A stretch of DNA of 46,377 nt from Xanthobacter aminoxidans (GTDB lineage Bacteria; Pseudomonadota; Alphaproteobacteria; Rhizobiales; Xanthobacteraceae). How positions within the stretch are numbered: position 1 is the stretch's first letter; each line of letters begins with the position of its first letter. The stretch spans positions 1 to 46,377 of the forward strand of contig NZ_JAMJXC010000027.1 in assembly GCF_023571765.1 (NCBI RefSeq). Direction: 5' to 3'. The notes below the pieces were generated by a model. That model was not told where the DNA came from, ran no database searches, and worked only from the letters and a program-made list of their open reading frames with translations. Position numbers and translations under genes: made by a program. Of this stretch, positions 33,250 to 40,475 are shown one piece after another.

Positions 33250-33699
33250 ATGGCCGGCGTCAACAAAGTCATTCTCGTGGGCTATCTCGGCCGCGATCCC
33301 GAGATCGCCACCACGCAATCCGGCTCGAAGCTGGCGACCCTCAATGTCGCCACCTCCGAAAGCTGGCGCGACAAGGCCACGGGCGAGCGCCGGGAGCGCA
33401 CCGAGTGGCACCGCGTCGTCATCTACAATGACACGTTCGTGGGCGTGGCCGAGCGCTTCCTGAAGAAGGGCTCGCACGTCTTCGTTGAAGGGCAGCTCGG
33501 CACTCGCAAGTGGACCGACAAGCAAGGGGCGGAGCGCTACACCACCGAGATCGTCATGCGCCCCTATCGCGGGGATCTCGCCATCCTTGATCGGGCCGAG
33601 AAGGCTCCGGCGCCGGATGAGAACGCCTACGGCTCCACCCGCACCCGCGACGCCGCCCCGGCCCCGGCCGATGGGGTGGATGACGAAATCCCGTTCTGA
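33250..33699 (+). CDS. ssb: Single-stranded DNA-binding protein
   Basis: A 149-residue bacterial-type SSB. The OB fold spans about 1-110 (VNKVILVGYLGRDPEIATTQ, TEWHRVVIYNDTFVGVAERF, KGSHVFVEGQLGTRKWTDKQ). A short flexible linker ends in the acidic tip DDEIPF, which recruits partner replication proteins. It is 3 bp after the preceding gene, in the rightward replication operon. Confidence 0.95.
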   Translation: MAGVNKVILVGYLGRDPEIATTQSGSKLATLNVATSESWRDKATGERRERTEWHRVVIYNDTFVGVAERFLKKGSHVFVEGQLGTRKWTDKQGAERYTTEIVMRPYRGDLAILDRAEKAPAPDENAYGSTRTRDAAPAPADGVDDEIPF

Positions 33700-33708
33700 G
33701 GTGCGGCG

Positions 33709-34020
33709 ATGGCTGAAGCAAAAAACCGCGCTGTGGTGCACTTCTCCACTACGCTCACCCTAAACGAAACCGAGATCAGGGCTCTTGAAGCCATGATCGG
33801 CTACGGCGCCGACGCTTTTCTAAAGGCCTTCAAGGAAAAACTAGGAGAAAGCTACATCCGCAACCACGAAGGGGGTATACGCTCGCTATTCGCTTCGATC
33901 GGGCGCGAAGTTCTTCCAGCCCTTCGTGAGATCACTATCGCGCGCGAGTTGCTCGAAGCCGCCGCGACCGAAAGGGTTCAACGTCGGCAGGCCCCGGGTG
34001 CCGGATGGGGGCCAGCATGA
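33709..34020 (+). CDS. Unknown small early protein
   Basis: A 103-residue protein with GAGGTGCGGCG before the ATG. It starts with a short strand segment (RAVVHFSTTLTLNETEIRAL) followed by helices (KAFKEKLGESYIRNHEGGIR). Base composition is slightly lower in GC than the genes around it. No family is recognised. Confidence 0.6.
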   Translation: MAEAKNRAVVHFSTTLTLNETEIRALEAMIGYGADAFLKAFKEKLGESYIRNHEGGIRSLFASIGREVLPALREITIARELLEAAATERVQRRQAPGAGWGPA

Positions 34021-34256
34021 CGAGCCCCAATGAATGCCGTACCCAGGCACGCGCGATCATGATCGGCGATCGGTTCTTCTGCCGCTTTGGCAAGGTGGGA
34101 CAGGTCCAAACGGCATGGTCGCTCGCCGGCGCACAACTCTACCTGCCCGATACCCACCACCATATCAACGCCGACACCAGTCGGCTCGATCGGCTTGCGA
34201 AGAAATATCGCATCGTCATGGTGCAGCTCGCAGAAGAGAAGGGCGCCACACCATGA
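34017..34256 (+). CDS. Unknown small early protein
   Basis: A 79-residue protein starting at the ATG that overlaps the previous stop (ATGA at 34017). It includes GDRFFCRFGKVGQVQTAWSL and a His-rich stretch, LYLPDTHHHINADTSRLD. The fold could be a small beta domain. No family is recognised. Confidence 0.6.
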   Translation: MTSPNECRTQARAIMIGDRFFCRFGKVGQVQTAWSLAGAQLYLPDTHHHINADTSRLDRLAKKYRIVMVQLAEEKGATP

Positions 34257-34648
34257 CCCCTTTTGAACGCGCCCTCGGCATCGTCACCGAATATGAGACC
34301 GCCGGCGAAACCAGCGCCGCGCGGATGCTCCTCTTCACCCGCATCGAGGATCTATGCGAGGTGGCCGAGGCCGGCCGGCGGCTGGTGGACCGGCTCGCGG
34401 CGGCATGGGACATTTTGGCGGGGAATTCCGCCGAGGCCGCCATGACGAAGATATTCCTGCCGCTCCGCGTCATCGAGCATACGGAAAGCTTCGCCATCGA
34501 GGACGCAGCCGGAACGTCGATCGCCTACGTCTATTACGACGATGGCGATGCCGTCCGCCGAGCCGTCCGCAAGCGCTTGACCAAGGAGCAGGCCCGCCAG
34601 GTGGCCGAGCGCATCAGGGCCTTGGGGGACAAGAATGGCCCGGCATGA
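34253..34648 (+). CDS. Unknown early protein
   Basis: A 131-residue protein coupled to the previous gene (ATGA). The N-terminal part is helical (FERALGIVTEYETAGETSAA) and the middle is strand-rich (ESFAIEDAAGTSIAYVYYDD), ending in a basic helix. Only its position between ssb and int supports a phage role. Confidence 0.6.
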   Translation: MTPFERALGIVTEYETAGETSAARMLLFTRIEDLCEVAEAGRRLVDRLAAAWDILAGNSAEAAMTKIFLPLRVIEHTESFAIEDAAGTSIAYVYYDDGDAVRRAVRKRLTKEQARQVAERIRALGDKNGPA

Positions 34649-34886
34649 CATCCTACCCATCAGCCTGCCCCCGCGCGGCCTCTCCCGCACCGAGGCTGCG
34701 GCATATATCGGCGTGTCCGCCGGCACCTTCGATCAGTTGGTGAAGGACGGCCGCATGCCGCCAGCGAAGAGGATCAACTCCCGCACTGTGTGGGATCGCA
34801 GGAAACTTGACGCAGCGTTCGATGCGTTGCCCGATGGCGCACAAGAGGAAAACCGCGACGATCCGTGGGCACGGGTGGCGGTATGA
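34635..34886 (+). CDS. Excisionase-like helix-turn-helix protein
   Basis: An 83-residue protein with a MerR/AlpA-type winged HTH: LSRTEAAAYIGVSAGTFDQL, then KDGRMPPAKRINSRTVWDRR. It overlaps the previous gene by 14 nt and the integrase start by 4 nt. Small proteins of this kind directly before int are usually excisionases or directionality factors, so xis is the most likely role. Confidence 0.75.
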   Translation: MARHDILPISLPPRGLSRTEAAAYIGVSAGTFDQLVKDGRMPPAKRINSRTVWDRRKLDAAFDALPDGAQEENRDDPWARVAV

Positions 34887-36007
34887 AGAGCGGCGCACCC
34901 ATGCTGGACCGGCTGCAATACGTCTATGAGGACATGGACCGCCACGGGAACGTGCGGATCTATGTGTGGCGCGGCAAGGGTCACAAGAAGTTCCGCATCC
35001 GCGAGCGCCCCGGCACCCCGGAATTCCGCAAGGCCTATGATGAGGCGATTGCGCGCGCCTTCTCCCCCGTCCCCATCGAGCCGGAGGAGACGGAAGAGAA
35101 GTCCCGCGACCGCACCCCAAAGCCCGGCACGTTCCGGTGGATGTGCATTCGGTTCATGGCCGAGAGCGCGGACCACAAGCGCGACAGCGCGCGCACCCGC
35201 CATGTCCGCAAGCTCATTCTGGAAAGCATGTTCGAGGAGCCGACCGAGCCCGGCGCCAAGACCTTCTATGCGGACTTTCCCCTTGATCGACTCTCGGTCA
35301 AGGCGATCCGCGTGCTGCGCGATCGCAAGCTCGCCGCGCCGGAGGCCGGCAACAGCCGAATCAAGGTGCTCCGGAAGGTGTTCAATTGGGCGATCGCCGA
35401 TGAACTCCCCGGCATCACGGTCAACCTTGCCCGCGACGTGCCCTATTTCACGGCGGCCGGTAACGGCTGGCACACATGGACCGTGGACGAGATCGAGCAA
35501 TATGAGGCACGGCACCCCCTCGGCTCCAAGGCCCGCCTCGCGCTCGCGCTTCTCCTCTACACCGGCGTGCGGCGCTCCGATGTGGTCCAGCTCGGCCGCC
35601 AGATGATCCGGAACGGATGGCTGCGCTTCACGGAGATGAAGGGCCGCCGCCACCTCGTGAAAGAGCGGGAGATCCCCGTCCTGCCGCGGCTCCAGGCGGT
35701 CATAGACGCCACGCCCGGAAGCCACATGACCTTCCTCGTGACGGAATTCGGCGCGCCCTTCAGCGACGCCGGGTTTGGCAACTGGTTTCGCGATCGATGC
35801 GACGAAGCTGGCCTGCCCCAGTGCTCGGCCCACGGCCTGCGCAAGGCCGGCGCCACGATCGCCGCCGAGAACGGCGCGACCGAGCATCAGCTCATGGCGA
35901 TCTATGGATGGGAGAGCCCCAAGCAGGCCGCCCGCTATACCAGGAAGGCGAACCGCAAGCGCCTCGCCGGCGACGCGATGCACCTCGTGGCGCCGATCAA
36001 AGAGTGA
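34883..36007 (+). CDS. int: Tyrosine-family integrase
   Basis: A 374-residue tyrosine recombinase. The start at 34883 overlaps the excisionase-like stop (ATGA). The N-terminal arm- and core-binding part is about 1-210. The catalytic domain has Arg in LLLYTGVRRSDVVQL (about 229), the His-x-x-Arg motif SAHGLRKAGATIA (about 316-319) and Tyr in QAARYTRKANR (about 350). The gene ends 89 bp from the 3' end of tRNA-Phe, the usual arrangement for a prophage that recombines at a tRNA. Confidence 0.95.
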   Translation: MKSGAPMLDRLQYVYEDMDRHGNVRIYVWRGKGHKKFRIRERPGTPEFRKAYDEAIARAFSPVPIEPEETEEKSRDRTPKPGTFRWMCIRFMAESADHKRDSARTRHVRKLILESMFEEPTEPGAKTFYADFPLDRLSVKAIRVLRDRKLAAPEAGNSRIKVLRKVFNWAIADELPGITVNLARDVPYFTAAGNGWHTWTVDEIEQYEARHPLGSKARLALALLLYTGVRRSDVVQLGRQMIRNGWLRFTEMKGRRHLVKEREIPVLPRLQAVIDATPGSHMTFLVTEFGAPFSDAGFGNWFRDRCDEAGLPQCSAHGLRKAGATIAAENGATEHQLMAIYGWESPKQAARYTRKANRKRLAGDAMHLVAPIKE

Positions 36008-36096
36008 ACAAATCTTTCCCACTCTGCCTTACCCACCGTGTCCAGTGAGAAAGATAAAGCGAAAATCTCAATGATTTCAGGGGCTTAGGAAAATGA

Positions 36097-36140
36097 TGGT
36101 GCCCAGGGGCGGAATCGAACCACCGACACTGCGATTTTCA
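36097..36140. other. Candidate attachment site within tRNA-Phe 3' half
   Basis: The 3' half of the tRNA gene, from the CCA end (36097) to the anticodon loop, faces the integrase and would be the bacterial/phage common core. The second copy should flank the prophage left of position 1, so the core length cannot be read here. Confidence 0.5.
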
Positions 36141-36172
36141 GTCGCATGCTCTACCAACTGAGCTACCTGGGC
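36097..36172 (-). tRNA. tRNA-Phe(GAA)
   Basis: On the minus strand the 76-nt gene starts GCCCAGGTAGCTCAGTTGG. The anticodon arm is GCGACTGAAAATCGC (anticodon GAA), the T arm GGTTCGATTCC, the acceptor 3' strand CCTGGGC, the discriminator A and an encoded CCA. All four arms pair. The gene is intact despite the prophage inserted at its 3' end, so integration regenerates the tRNA. Confidence 0.97.
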
Positions 36173-36578
36173 ATCCGCCGGGCCGAGGCCCGGGTCCGGA
36201 GGGGCGTCAACCCCTTCGGAGCGGCGAGTGTATAGGGAGGAAATCGGGTCGTGTCCAGAGCCGGCATGCAGTCTGTAGGGCGGCGCGCGGGAGCTGTGGA
36301 CAAGCCACGGCGGTGATCGCCTCGATGCGTTTCGGGACAAGCGTTTCCGCCCCCCTGTCACCGGACACGCACGCGATCGCGGGACGGACGCCCGCCGTCC
36401 TGCGCGGGTTGCAGACAGCCTCTTTTCTCCACCCGCGTGCCATCGCGCGAGTCGCCAACGGTGCGATGCATTCTTGCGCGGAAGCTGGCACAATGGCCGG
36501 CAAATCACCGCCCGGACGCAGCATCACGGCTGGGGCGGATATGCGGGAACGACGGGGGATGGTGTGCCCGAGCGCAAG
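36173..36578. other. About 400 bp without a supported gene
   Basis: This lies between the tRNA 5' end and the XRE-cupin regulator. It should hold the tRNA-Phe promoter on the minus strand and the regulator promoter on the plus strand. Open frames here are short and have no recognisable sequence. I see no clear hairpin or repeat. Confidence 0.6.
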
Positions 36579-37235
36579 ATGAAGAGCGTCGCCGAGCCGA
36601 AGAGCGTCGACCAGGAGACTGCCGACTATGTCACCGGGTCCAGCGCCCCCGCAGCGGAGGCGGTCACGCTGGAGGAGGCTCTGGGCGTGCAGGTGCGCTC
36701 CATCCGCCGCGAGCTGGACCTGACGGTTTCCGACCTCGCGGGCGCGGCCGGCATCTCGGTGGGCATGCTGTCGAAGATCGAGAACGGGCAGATCTCCCCC
36801 TCCCTCGCCACGCTGCAATCCATCTCCAAGGCGCTCAACGTGCCGCTCACCACGCTGTTCTCCGCCTTCGAGGAGCGGCGCGACTGCTCCTTCGTGAAGG
36901 CGCAGCAGGGCGTCATCATCGAGCGGCGCGGCACCAAGGTCGGCCATCAGTACGAACTGCTGGGCCACGGCCTCGGCGGCGACATCGTGGTGGAGCCCTA
37001 CCTCATCACCCTGACGGAGGAGGCGGCGCCCTACACGGGCTTCCGCCATGCGGGCGTGGAGTTCATCTACATGCTCTCCGGCGAGGTGCTCTACCGCCAC
37101 GCGGACCGCACCTATCACCTGCGCGCCGGCGATGCGCTGATGTTCGATTCCGGTGCCGCCCATGGCCCGGAAGACCTCATCAAGGCGCCCATGACCTACC
37201 TGTCCATCATCGTCTACGGCCGTGACCGGCACTGA
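36579..37235 (+). CDS. XRE-cupin transcriptional regulator
   Basis: A 218-residue regulator starting at the ATG at 36579; a GTG at 36564 is possible and the frame to 36474 is less likely. The XRE HTH is about 31-95 (VRSIRRELDLTVSDLAGAAG, ENGQISPSLATLQSISKALN). The C-terminal cupin (about 120-215) has YTGFRHAGVEFIYMLSGEVL and LRAGDALMFDSGAAHG. Regulators of this type often sit beside amine, glutamine or GOGAT-like genes and sense a small molecule through the cupin. It is co-directional with glxB, 147 bp upstream. Confidence 0.85.
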   Translation: MKSVAEPKSVDQETADYVTGSSAPAAEAVTLEEALGVQVRSIRRELDLTVSDLAGAAGISVGMLSKIENGQISPSLATLQSISKALNVPLTTLFSAFEERRDCSFVKAQQGVIIERRGTKVGHQYELLGHGLGGDIVVEPYLITLTEEAAPYTGFRHAGVEFIYMLSGEVLYRHADRTYHLRAGDALMFDSGAAHGPEDLIKAPMTYLSIIVYGRDRH

Positions 37236-37280
37236 GCCGGCGCGCCCTTCTCACCCTGACGATCGGCGAAGTTTTCCTCC

Positions 37281-37333
37281 AGAGAAAATTATATTCTCTT
37301 CCGATTGACGCCCTCGCCTAACGGGCGTACTCC
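37281..37333 (+). promoter_or_regulatory. Putative glxB promoter with upstream inverted repeat
   Basis: The palindrome AGAGAA-N7-TTCTCT (37281-37299) lies in an AT-rich patch just before a -35-like TTGACG (37305-37310). A -10-like TACTCC follows at 17-nt spacing (37328-37333). The repeat is a plausible operator for the adjacent XRE-cupin regulator. It lies upstream of the -35, which suggests activation rather than simple block. Confidence 0.55.
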
Positions 37334-37382
37334 TTGTGACAAGGCCGCAGCGGCGGCCCGCAATGGAGTAAAATCGAACGCC

Positions 37383-38282
37383 ATGTGCGGCATCGTCGGA
37401 CTTTTCCTCAAGGACCCGAAGCTCGAAGGCGAGCTGGGTGCCATGCTCGCGTCCATGCTCTGCGTCATGACTGATCGCGGCCCCGACAGCGCGGGCTTCG
37501 CGGTCTACGGCGCCGGCGGCAAGGACAGTGTGAAGCTCTCCCTGCGCGCCGCCCGGGGCTATGATTTCGAGGGCCTCGCCGCCGGCCTGTCCGGCCCGGC
37601 GAACGGCATGCCCGCCCTCGTCCTCCACGGCACCCATGCGGTGGTGGAAATCCCGCAGGTGCGTGAGGCCGCCGTGCGCGCCTTCCTCGCCGAGCGCCAT
37701 CCCGAGGTGGCGGTGGTGGGCACCGGCTCCCGCATGGAAATCTTCAAGGAGGTCGGCCTGCCCTCCTCCGTGGCGCAGACCTTCGGCCTGGCGCAGATGC
37801 GCGGCACCCACGGCATCGGCCACACCCGCATGGCCACCGAGAGCGCGGTGACCACCGCTGGCGCGCATCCCTTCTCCACCGGCGCCGACCAGTGCCTCGT
37901 GCACAACGGCTCGCTGTCCAACCACAACGCCCTGCGCCGGCAGCTGAAGCGCGAAGGCATCGCCATCGAGACCGAGAACGACAGCGAGGTGGCCGCCGGC
38001 TATCTCACCTGGCGGATGCGGGAAGGCGCCTCGCTCGGGCAGGCTCTGGAAGCCGGCCTGAAGGACCTCGACGGCTTCTTCACCTTTGTGGTGGGCACCG
38101 AGAGCGGCTTCGGCGTGCTGCGTGATCCCATCGCCTGCAAGCCCGCCGTGATGGCCGAGACCGACCAGTATGTCGCCTTCGGCTCGGAATACCGCGCGCT
38201 CGTCGACCTGCCCGGCATCGCCAAGGCCAAGGTCTTCGAGCCCGAGCCCGCCACCGTGTATTTCTGGGAGCGCGCACAGTGA
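37383..38282 (+). CDS. glxB: Class II glutamine amidotransferase GlxB/MgsA-like
   Basis: A 299-residue protein beginning Met-Cys-Gly-Ile-Val, with Cys2 as the N-terminal nucleophile of class II (Ntn) glutamine amidotransferases. Further motifs are MTDRGPDSAGFAVYG, RGTHGIGHTRMATESAVTT and CLVHNGSLSNHNALRR. The start at 37383 is fixed by the Cys. It corresponds to the amidotransferase part of glutamate synthase split into three genes. In the N-methylglutamate pathway this is MgsA, and in rhizobia GlxB. It overlaps glxC by 4 nt. Confidence 0.9.
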   Translation: MCGIVGLFLKDPKLEGELGAMLASMLCVMTDRGPDSAGFAVYGAGGKDSVKLSLRAARGYDFEGLAAGLSGPANGMPALVLHGTHAVVEIPQVREAAVRAFLAERHPEVAVVGTGSRMEIFKEVGLPSSVAQTFGLAQMRGTHGIGHTRMATESAVTTAGAHPFSTGADQCLVHNGSLSNHNALRRQLKREGIAIETENDSEVAAGYLTWRMREGASLGQALEAGLKDLDGFFTFVVGTESGFGVLRDPIACKPAVMAETDQYVAFGSEYRALVDLPGIAKAKVFEPEPATVYFWERAQ

Positions 38283-38986
38283 ACGCCATTGCGCCGGACG
38301 TGACCTTCGACCTCGCCACCACGCCGCTGCGCGAGCTGAACGAGGCCCTTCACAAGGCCACCGCTGAATCCAACGCCCGCCGCTGGCGGGTGCTGAACCC
38401 CAACGGCCGCCACGCGGTGGCGGTGGGCCTGGCCATGCCCCTCACCGTCGAGATCGAGGGCAATGTCGGCTACTACTGCGCCGGCATGAATGCGGAAGCC
38501 TCCGTCATCATCCACGGCAATGCCGGTCAGGGCGTCGCCGAGAACATGATGAGCGGCTTCGTGCATGTGCGCGGCGATGCCAGCCAGTCGGCCGGCGCCA
38601 CCGCCCATGGCGGCATGCTCGTGGTGGATGGCAATGCCTCCGCCCGCTGCGGCATCTCCATGAAGGGCGTGGACATCGTCGTGAAGGGCTCCATCGGCCA
38701 CATGAGCGCGTTCATGGGGCAGTCCGGCTCCCTCGTGGTGCTGGGCGATGCCGGCGAGGCGCTGGGCGACAGCCTCTACGAGGCCAAGCTCTTCGTTCGC
38801 GGCACGGTGAAGAGCCTGGGCGCGGACTGCATCGAGAAGGAGATGCGGGACGAGCACAAGGCGCTCTTGGCCCAGAAGCTGAAGGCCGCCGGCCTCGAAG
38901 GCGCGGTCGATGTCTCGGAGTTCAAGCGCTACGGCTCCGCCCGCCAGCTCTACAACTTCCACGTGGACAACGCGTCCGCCTACTGA
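38279..38986 (+). CDS. glxC: GlxC/MgsB-like glutamate synthase C-terminal domain protein
   Basis: A 235-residue protein of the GltB C-terminal (GXGXG) right-handed beta-helix type. Runs such as GNVGYYCAGMNAEASVIIHG, GNAGQGVAENMMSG and GGMLVVDGNASARCGISMKG show the repeated Gly pattern. The start is GTG overlapping the glxB stop (GTGA). It would be the middle subunit of the three-part N-methylglutamate synthase/GOGAT-like enzyme. A 72-bp gap with GAGGA at its end precedes glxD. Confidence 0.9.
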   Translation: MNAIAPDVTFDLATTPLRELNEALHKATAESNARRWRVLNPNGRHAVAVGLAMPLTVEIEGNVGYYCAGMNAEASVIIHGNAGQGVAENMMSGFVHVRGDASQSAGATAHGGMLVVDGNASARCGISMKGVDIVVKGSIGHMSAFMGQSGSLVVLGDAGEALGDSLYEAKLFVRGTVKSLGADCIEKEMRDEHKALLAQKLKAAGLEGAVDVSEFKRYGSARQLYNFHVDNASAY

Positions 38987-39058
38987 CGCGCGCCGCCGTC
39001 GCGCCCGCCACGGGCGGGACGCACCGACCGCAGTTGAACTTTTCCGGGTGAGGACCCC

Positions 39059-40396
39059 ATGACCGCCCACAACAACACGCCGCGCACCCCGCCGCGCTTC
39101 TCCGCCACCTTCGATCCGGCGACACTGGCCGAGATCCGCCGGGCCGCGGCGACCGGCATCTATGACATCCGTGGCGCCGGCACCAAGCGCAAGCTGCCCC
39201 ACTTCGACGATCTGCTCTTCCTCGGCGCCTCCATGTCGCGCTACCCGCTGGAGGGCTATCGCGAGAAGTGCGGCACCGAGGTCACCCTCGGCACCCGCTT
39301 CGCCAAGAAGCCGATCACGCTGAAGACCCCCGTCACCATCGCCGGCATGAGCTTCGGTGCGCTCTCCGCGCAGGCGAAGGAAGCGCTGGGACGTGGCGCC
39401 TCCACGGTGGGCACCTCAACCACCACCGGCGACGGCGGCATGACGCCGGAGGAGCGCGGCCAGTCCAAGACCCTCGTCTACCAGTACCTGCCGTCCCGCT
39501 ACGGCATGAACCCGGTGGACCTGCGCAAGGCCGACGCCATCGAGATCGTCATCGGCCAGGGCGCCAAGCCCGGCGGCGGCGGCATGCTGCTCGGCCAGAA
39601 GATTTCCGATCGCGTGGCCGCCATGCGCACCCTGCCCAAGGGCATCGACCAGCGCTCGGCCTGCCGCCATCCCGACTGGACCGGCCCGGACGACCTTGAG
39701 ATCAAGATCGAGGAGCTGCGCGAGATCACCGACTGGGAGAAGCCGATCTATGTGAAGGTCGGCGCCTCGCGGCCCTATTACGACACCGCGCTGGCGGTGA
39801 AGGCGGGCGCCGACGTGGTGGTGCTCGACGGCATGCAGGGCGGCACCGCGGCGACGCAGGACGTGTTCATCGAGCACGTGGGCATCCCGATCCTCGCCGC
39901 CATCCGCCCGGCCGTGCAGGCGCTCCAAGACCTCGACATGCACCGCAAGGTGCAGCTCATCGTCTCCGGCGGCATCCGCACCGGCGCGGACGTGGCCAAG
40001 GCGCTGGCCCTCGGCGCCGACGCAGTGGCCATCGGCACGGCGGCCCTCGTCGCGCTCGGCGACAACGATCCCCAGTGGGAAGACGAATACCAGGCGCTCG
40101 GCACCACGGCCGGAGCCTATGACGACTGGCACGAGGGCCGCGACCCCGCCGGCATCACCACCCAGGACCCCGAGCTGTCCAAGCGGCTCGATCCGGTGAA
40201 GGCCGGCCGCCGCCTCGCCAACTATCTCTCGGTGATGACGCTGGAGGCGCAGACCATTGCCCGCGCCTGCGGCAAGAGCCACCTGCACAATCTGGAGCCG
40301 GAAGACCTCGTGGCGCTGACCGTGGAGGCCGCCGCCATGGCCGGCGTTCCGCTGGCCGGCACCTCCTGGGTGCCCGGCAGGACCGGCGGATACTGA
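39059..40396 (+). CDS. glxD: GlxD/MgsC-like FMN-binding glutamate synthase domain protein
   Basis: A 445-residue protein of the FMN-binding GltS/GltB central domain family. Key parts are VTIAGMSFGALSAQAKEALG, TGDGGMTPEERGQSK, GQGAKPGGGGMLLGQKI, LDGMQGGTAATQDVFIEHVG and the FMN phosphate site SGGIRTGADVAKALALGADA. It would carry the synthase active site, fed with ammonia or methylamine from the GlxB side. The GltB C-terminal beta-helix is absent because it is GlxC. Confidence 0.92.
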   Translation: MTAHNNTPRTPPRFSATFDPATLAEIRRAAATGIYDIRGAGTKRKLPHFDDLLFLGASMSRYPLEGYREKCGTEVTLGTRFAKKPITLKTPVTIAGMSFGALSAQAKEALGRGASTVGTSTTTGDGGMTPEERGQSKTLVYQYLPSRYGMNPVDLRKADAIEIVIGQGAKPGGGGMLLGQKISDRVAAMRTLPKGIDQRSACRHPDWTGPDDLEIKIEELREITDWEKPIYVKVGASRPYYDTALAVKAGADVVVLDGMQGGTAATQDVFIEHVGIPILAAIRPAVQALQDLDMHRKVQLIVSGGIRTGADVAKALALGADAVAIGTAALVALGDNDPQWEDEYQALGTTAGAYDDWHEGRDPAGITTQDPELSKRLDPVKAGRRLANYLSVMTLEAQTIARACGKSHLHNLEPEDLVALTVEAAAMAGVPLAGTSWVPGRTGGY

Positions 40397-40407
40397 TCCG
40401 AACCTTC

Positions 40408-40439
40408 AAGCCGCGCCGCTCGACCGGCGCGGCTTTTTT
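40408..40439 (+). terminator. Intrinsic terminator between glxD and glnT/gmaS-like gene
   Basis: AAGCCGCGCCG and CGGCGCGGCTT (40408-40418, 40425-40435) form a perfect 11-bp stem with a 6-nt loop and a run of six T. It lies 37 bp before the synthetase start codon. That gene must therefore depend on read-through or on its own promoter. Confidence 0.9.
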
Positions 40440-40475
40440 CAAAGAATACCGCTTCCAAATTCCGGGGAATTTCGC

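Larger units (their letters stand above)
1..36100. mobile_element. Temperate siphovirus prophage (right-hand ~36 kb; left end outside window)
   Basis: The block contains a tyrosine integrase abutting the 3' end of tRNA-Phe, a cI/cro switch with operators, a replication module and a complete packaging-head-tail order (HNH, TerS, TerL, portal, ClpP protease, HK97 capsid, connectors, tail tube, chaperones, tape measure, tip, fibre). No lysis gene is seen, so endolysin and holin probably lie left of position 1. The genes are intact and tightly packed, with 1-4 nt overlaps and no obvious frameshift, so the phage could be inducible. The right border is inferred from the tRNA 3' end; the left attachment site cannot be seen. 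Confidence 0.95.

Noticed and set aside
36313-36582. 89-residue ORF upstream of the XRE-cupin gene
   Set aside because: No recognisable sequence, no good ribosome binding site, and it overlaps the regulator start.
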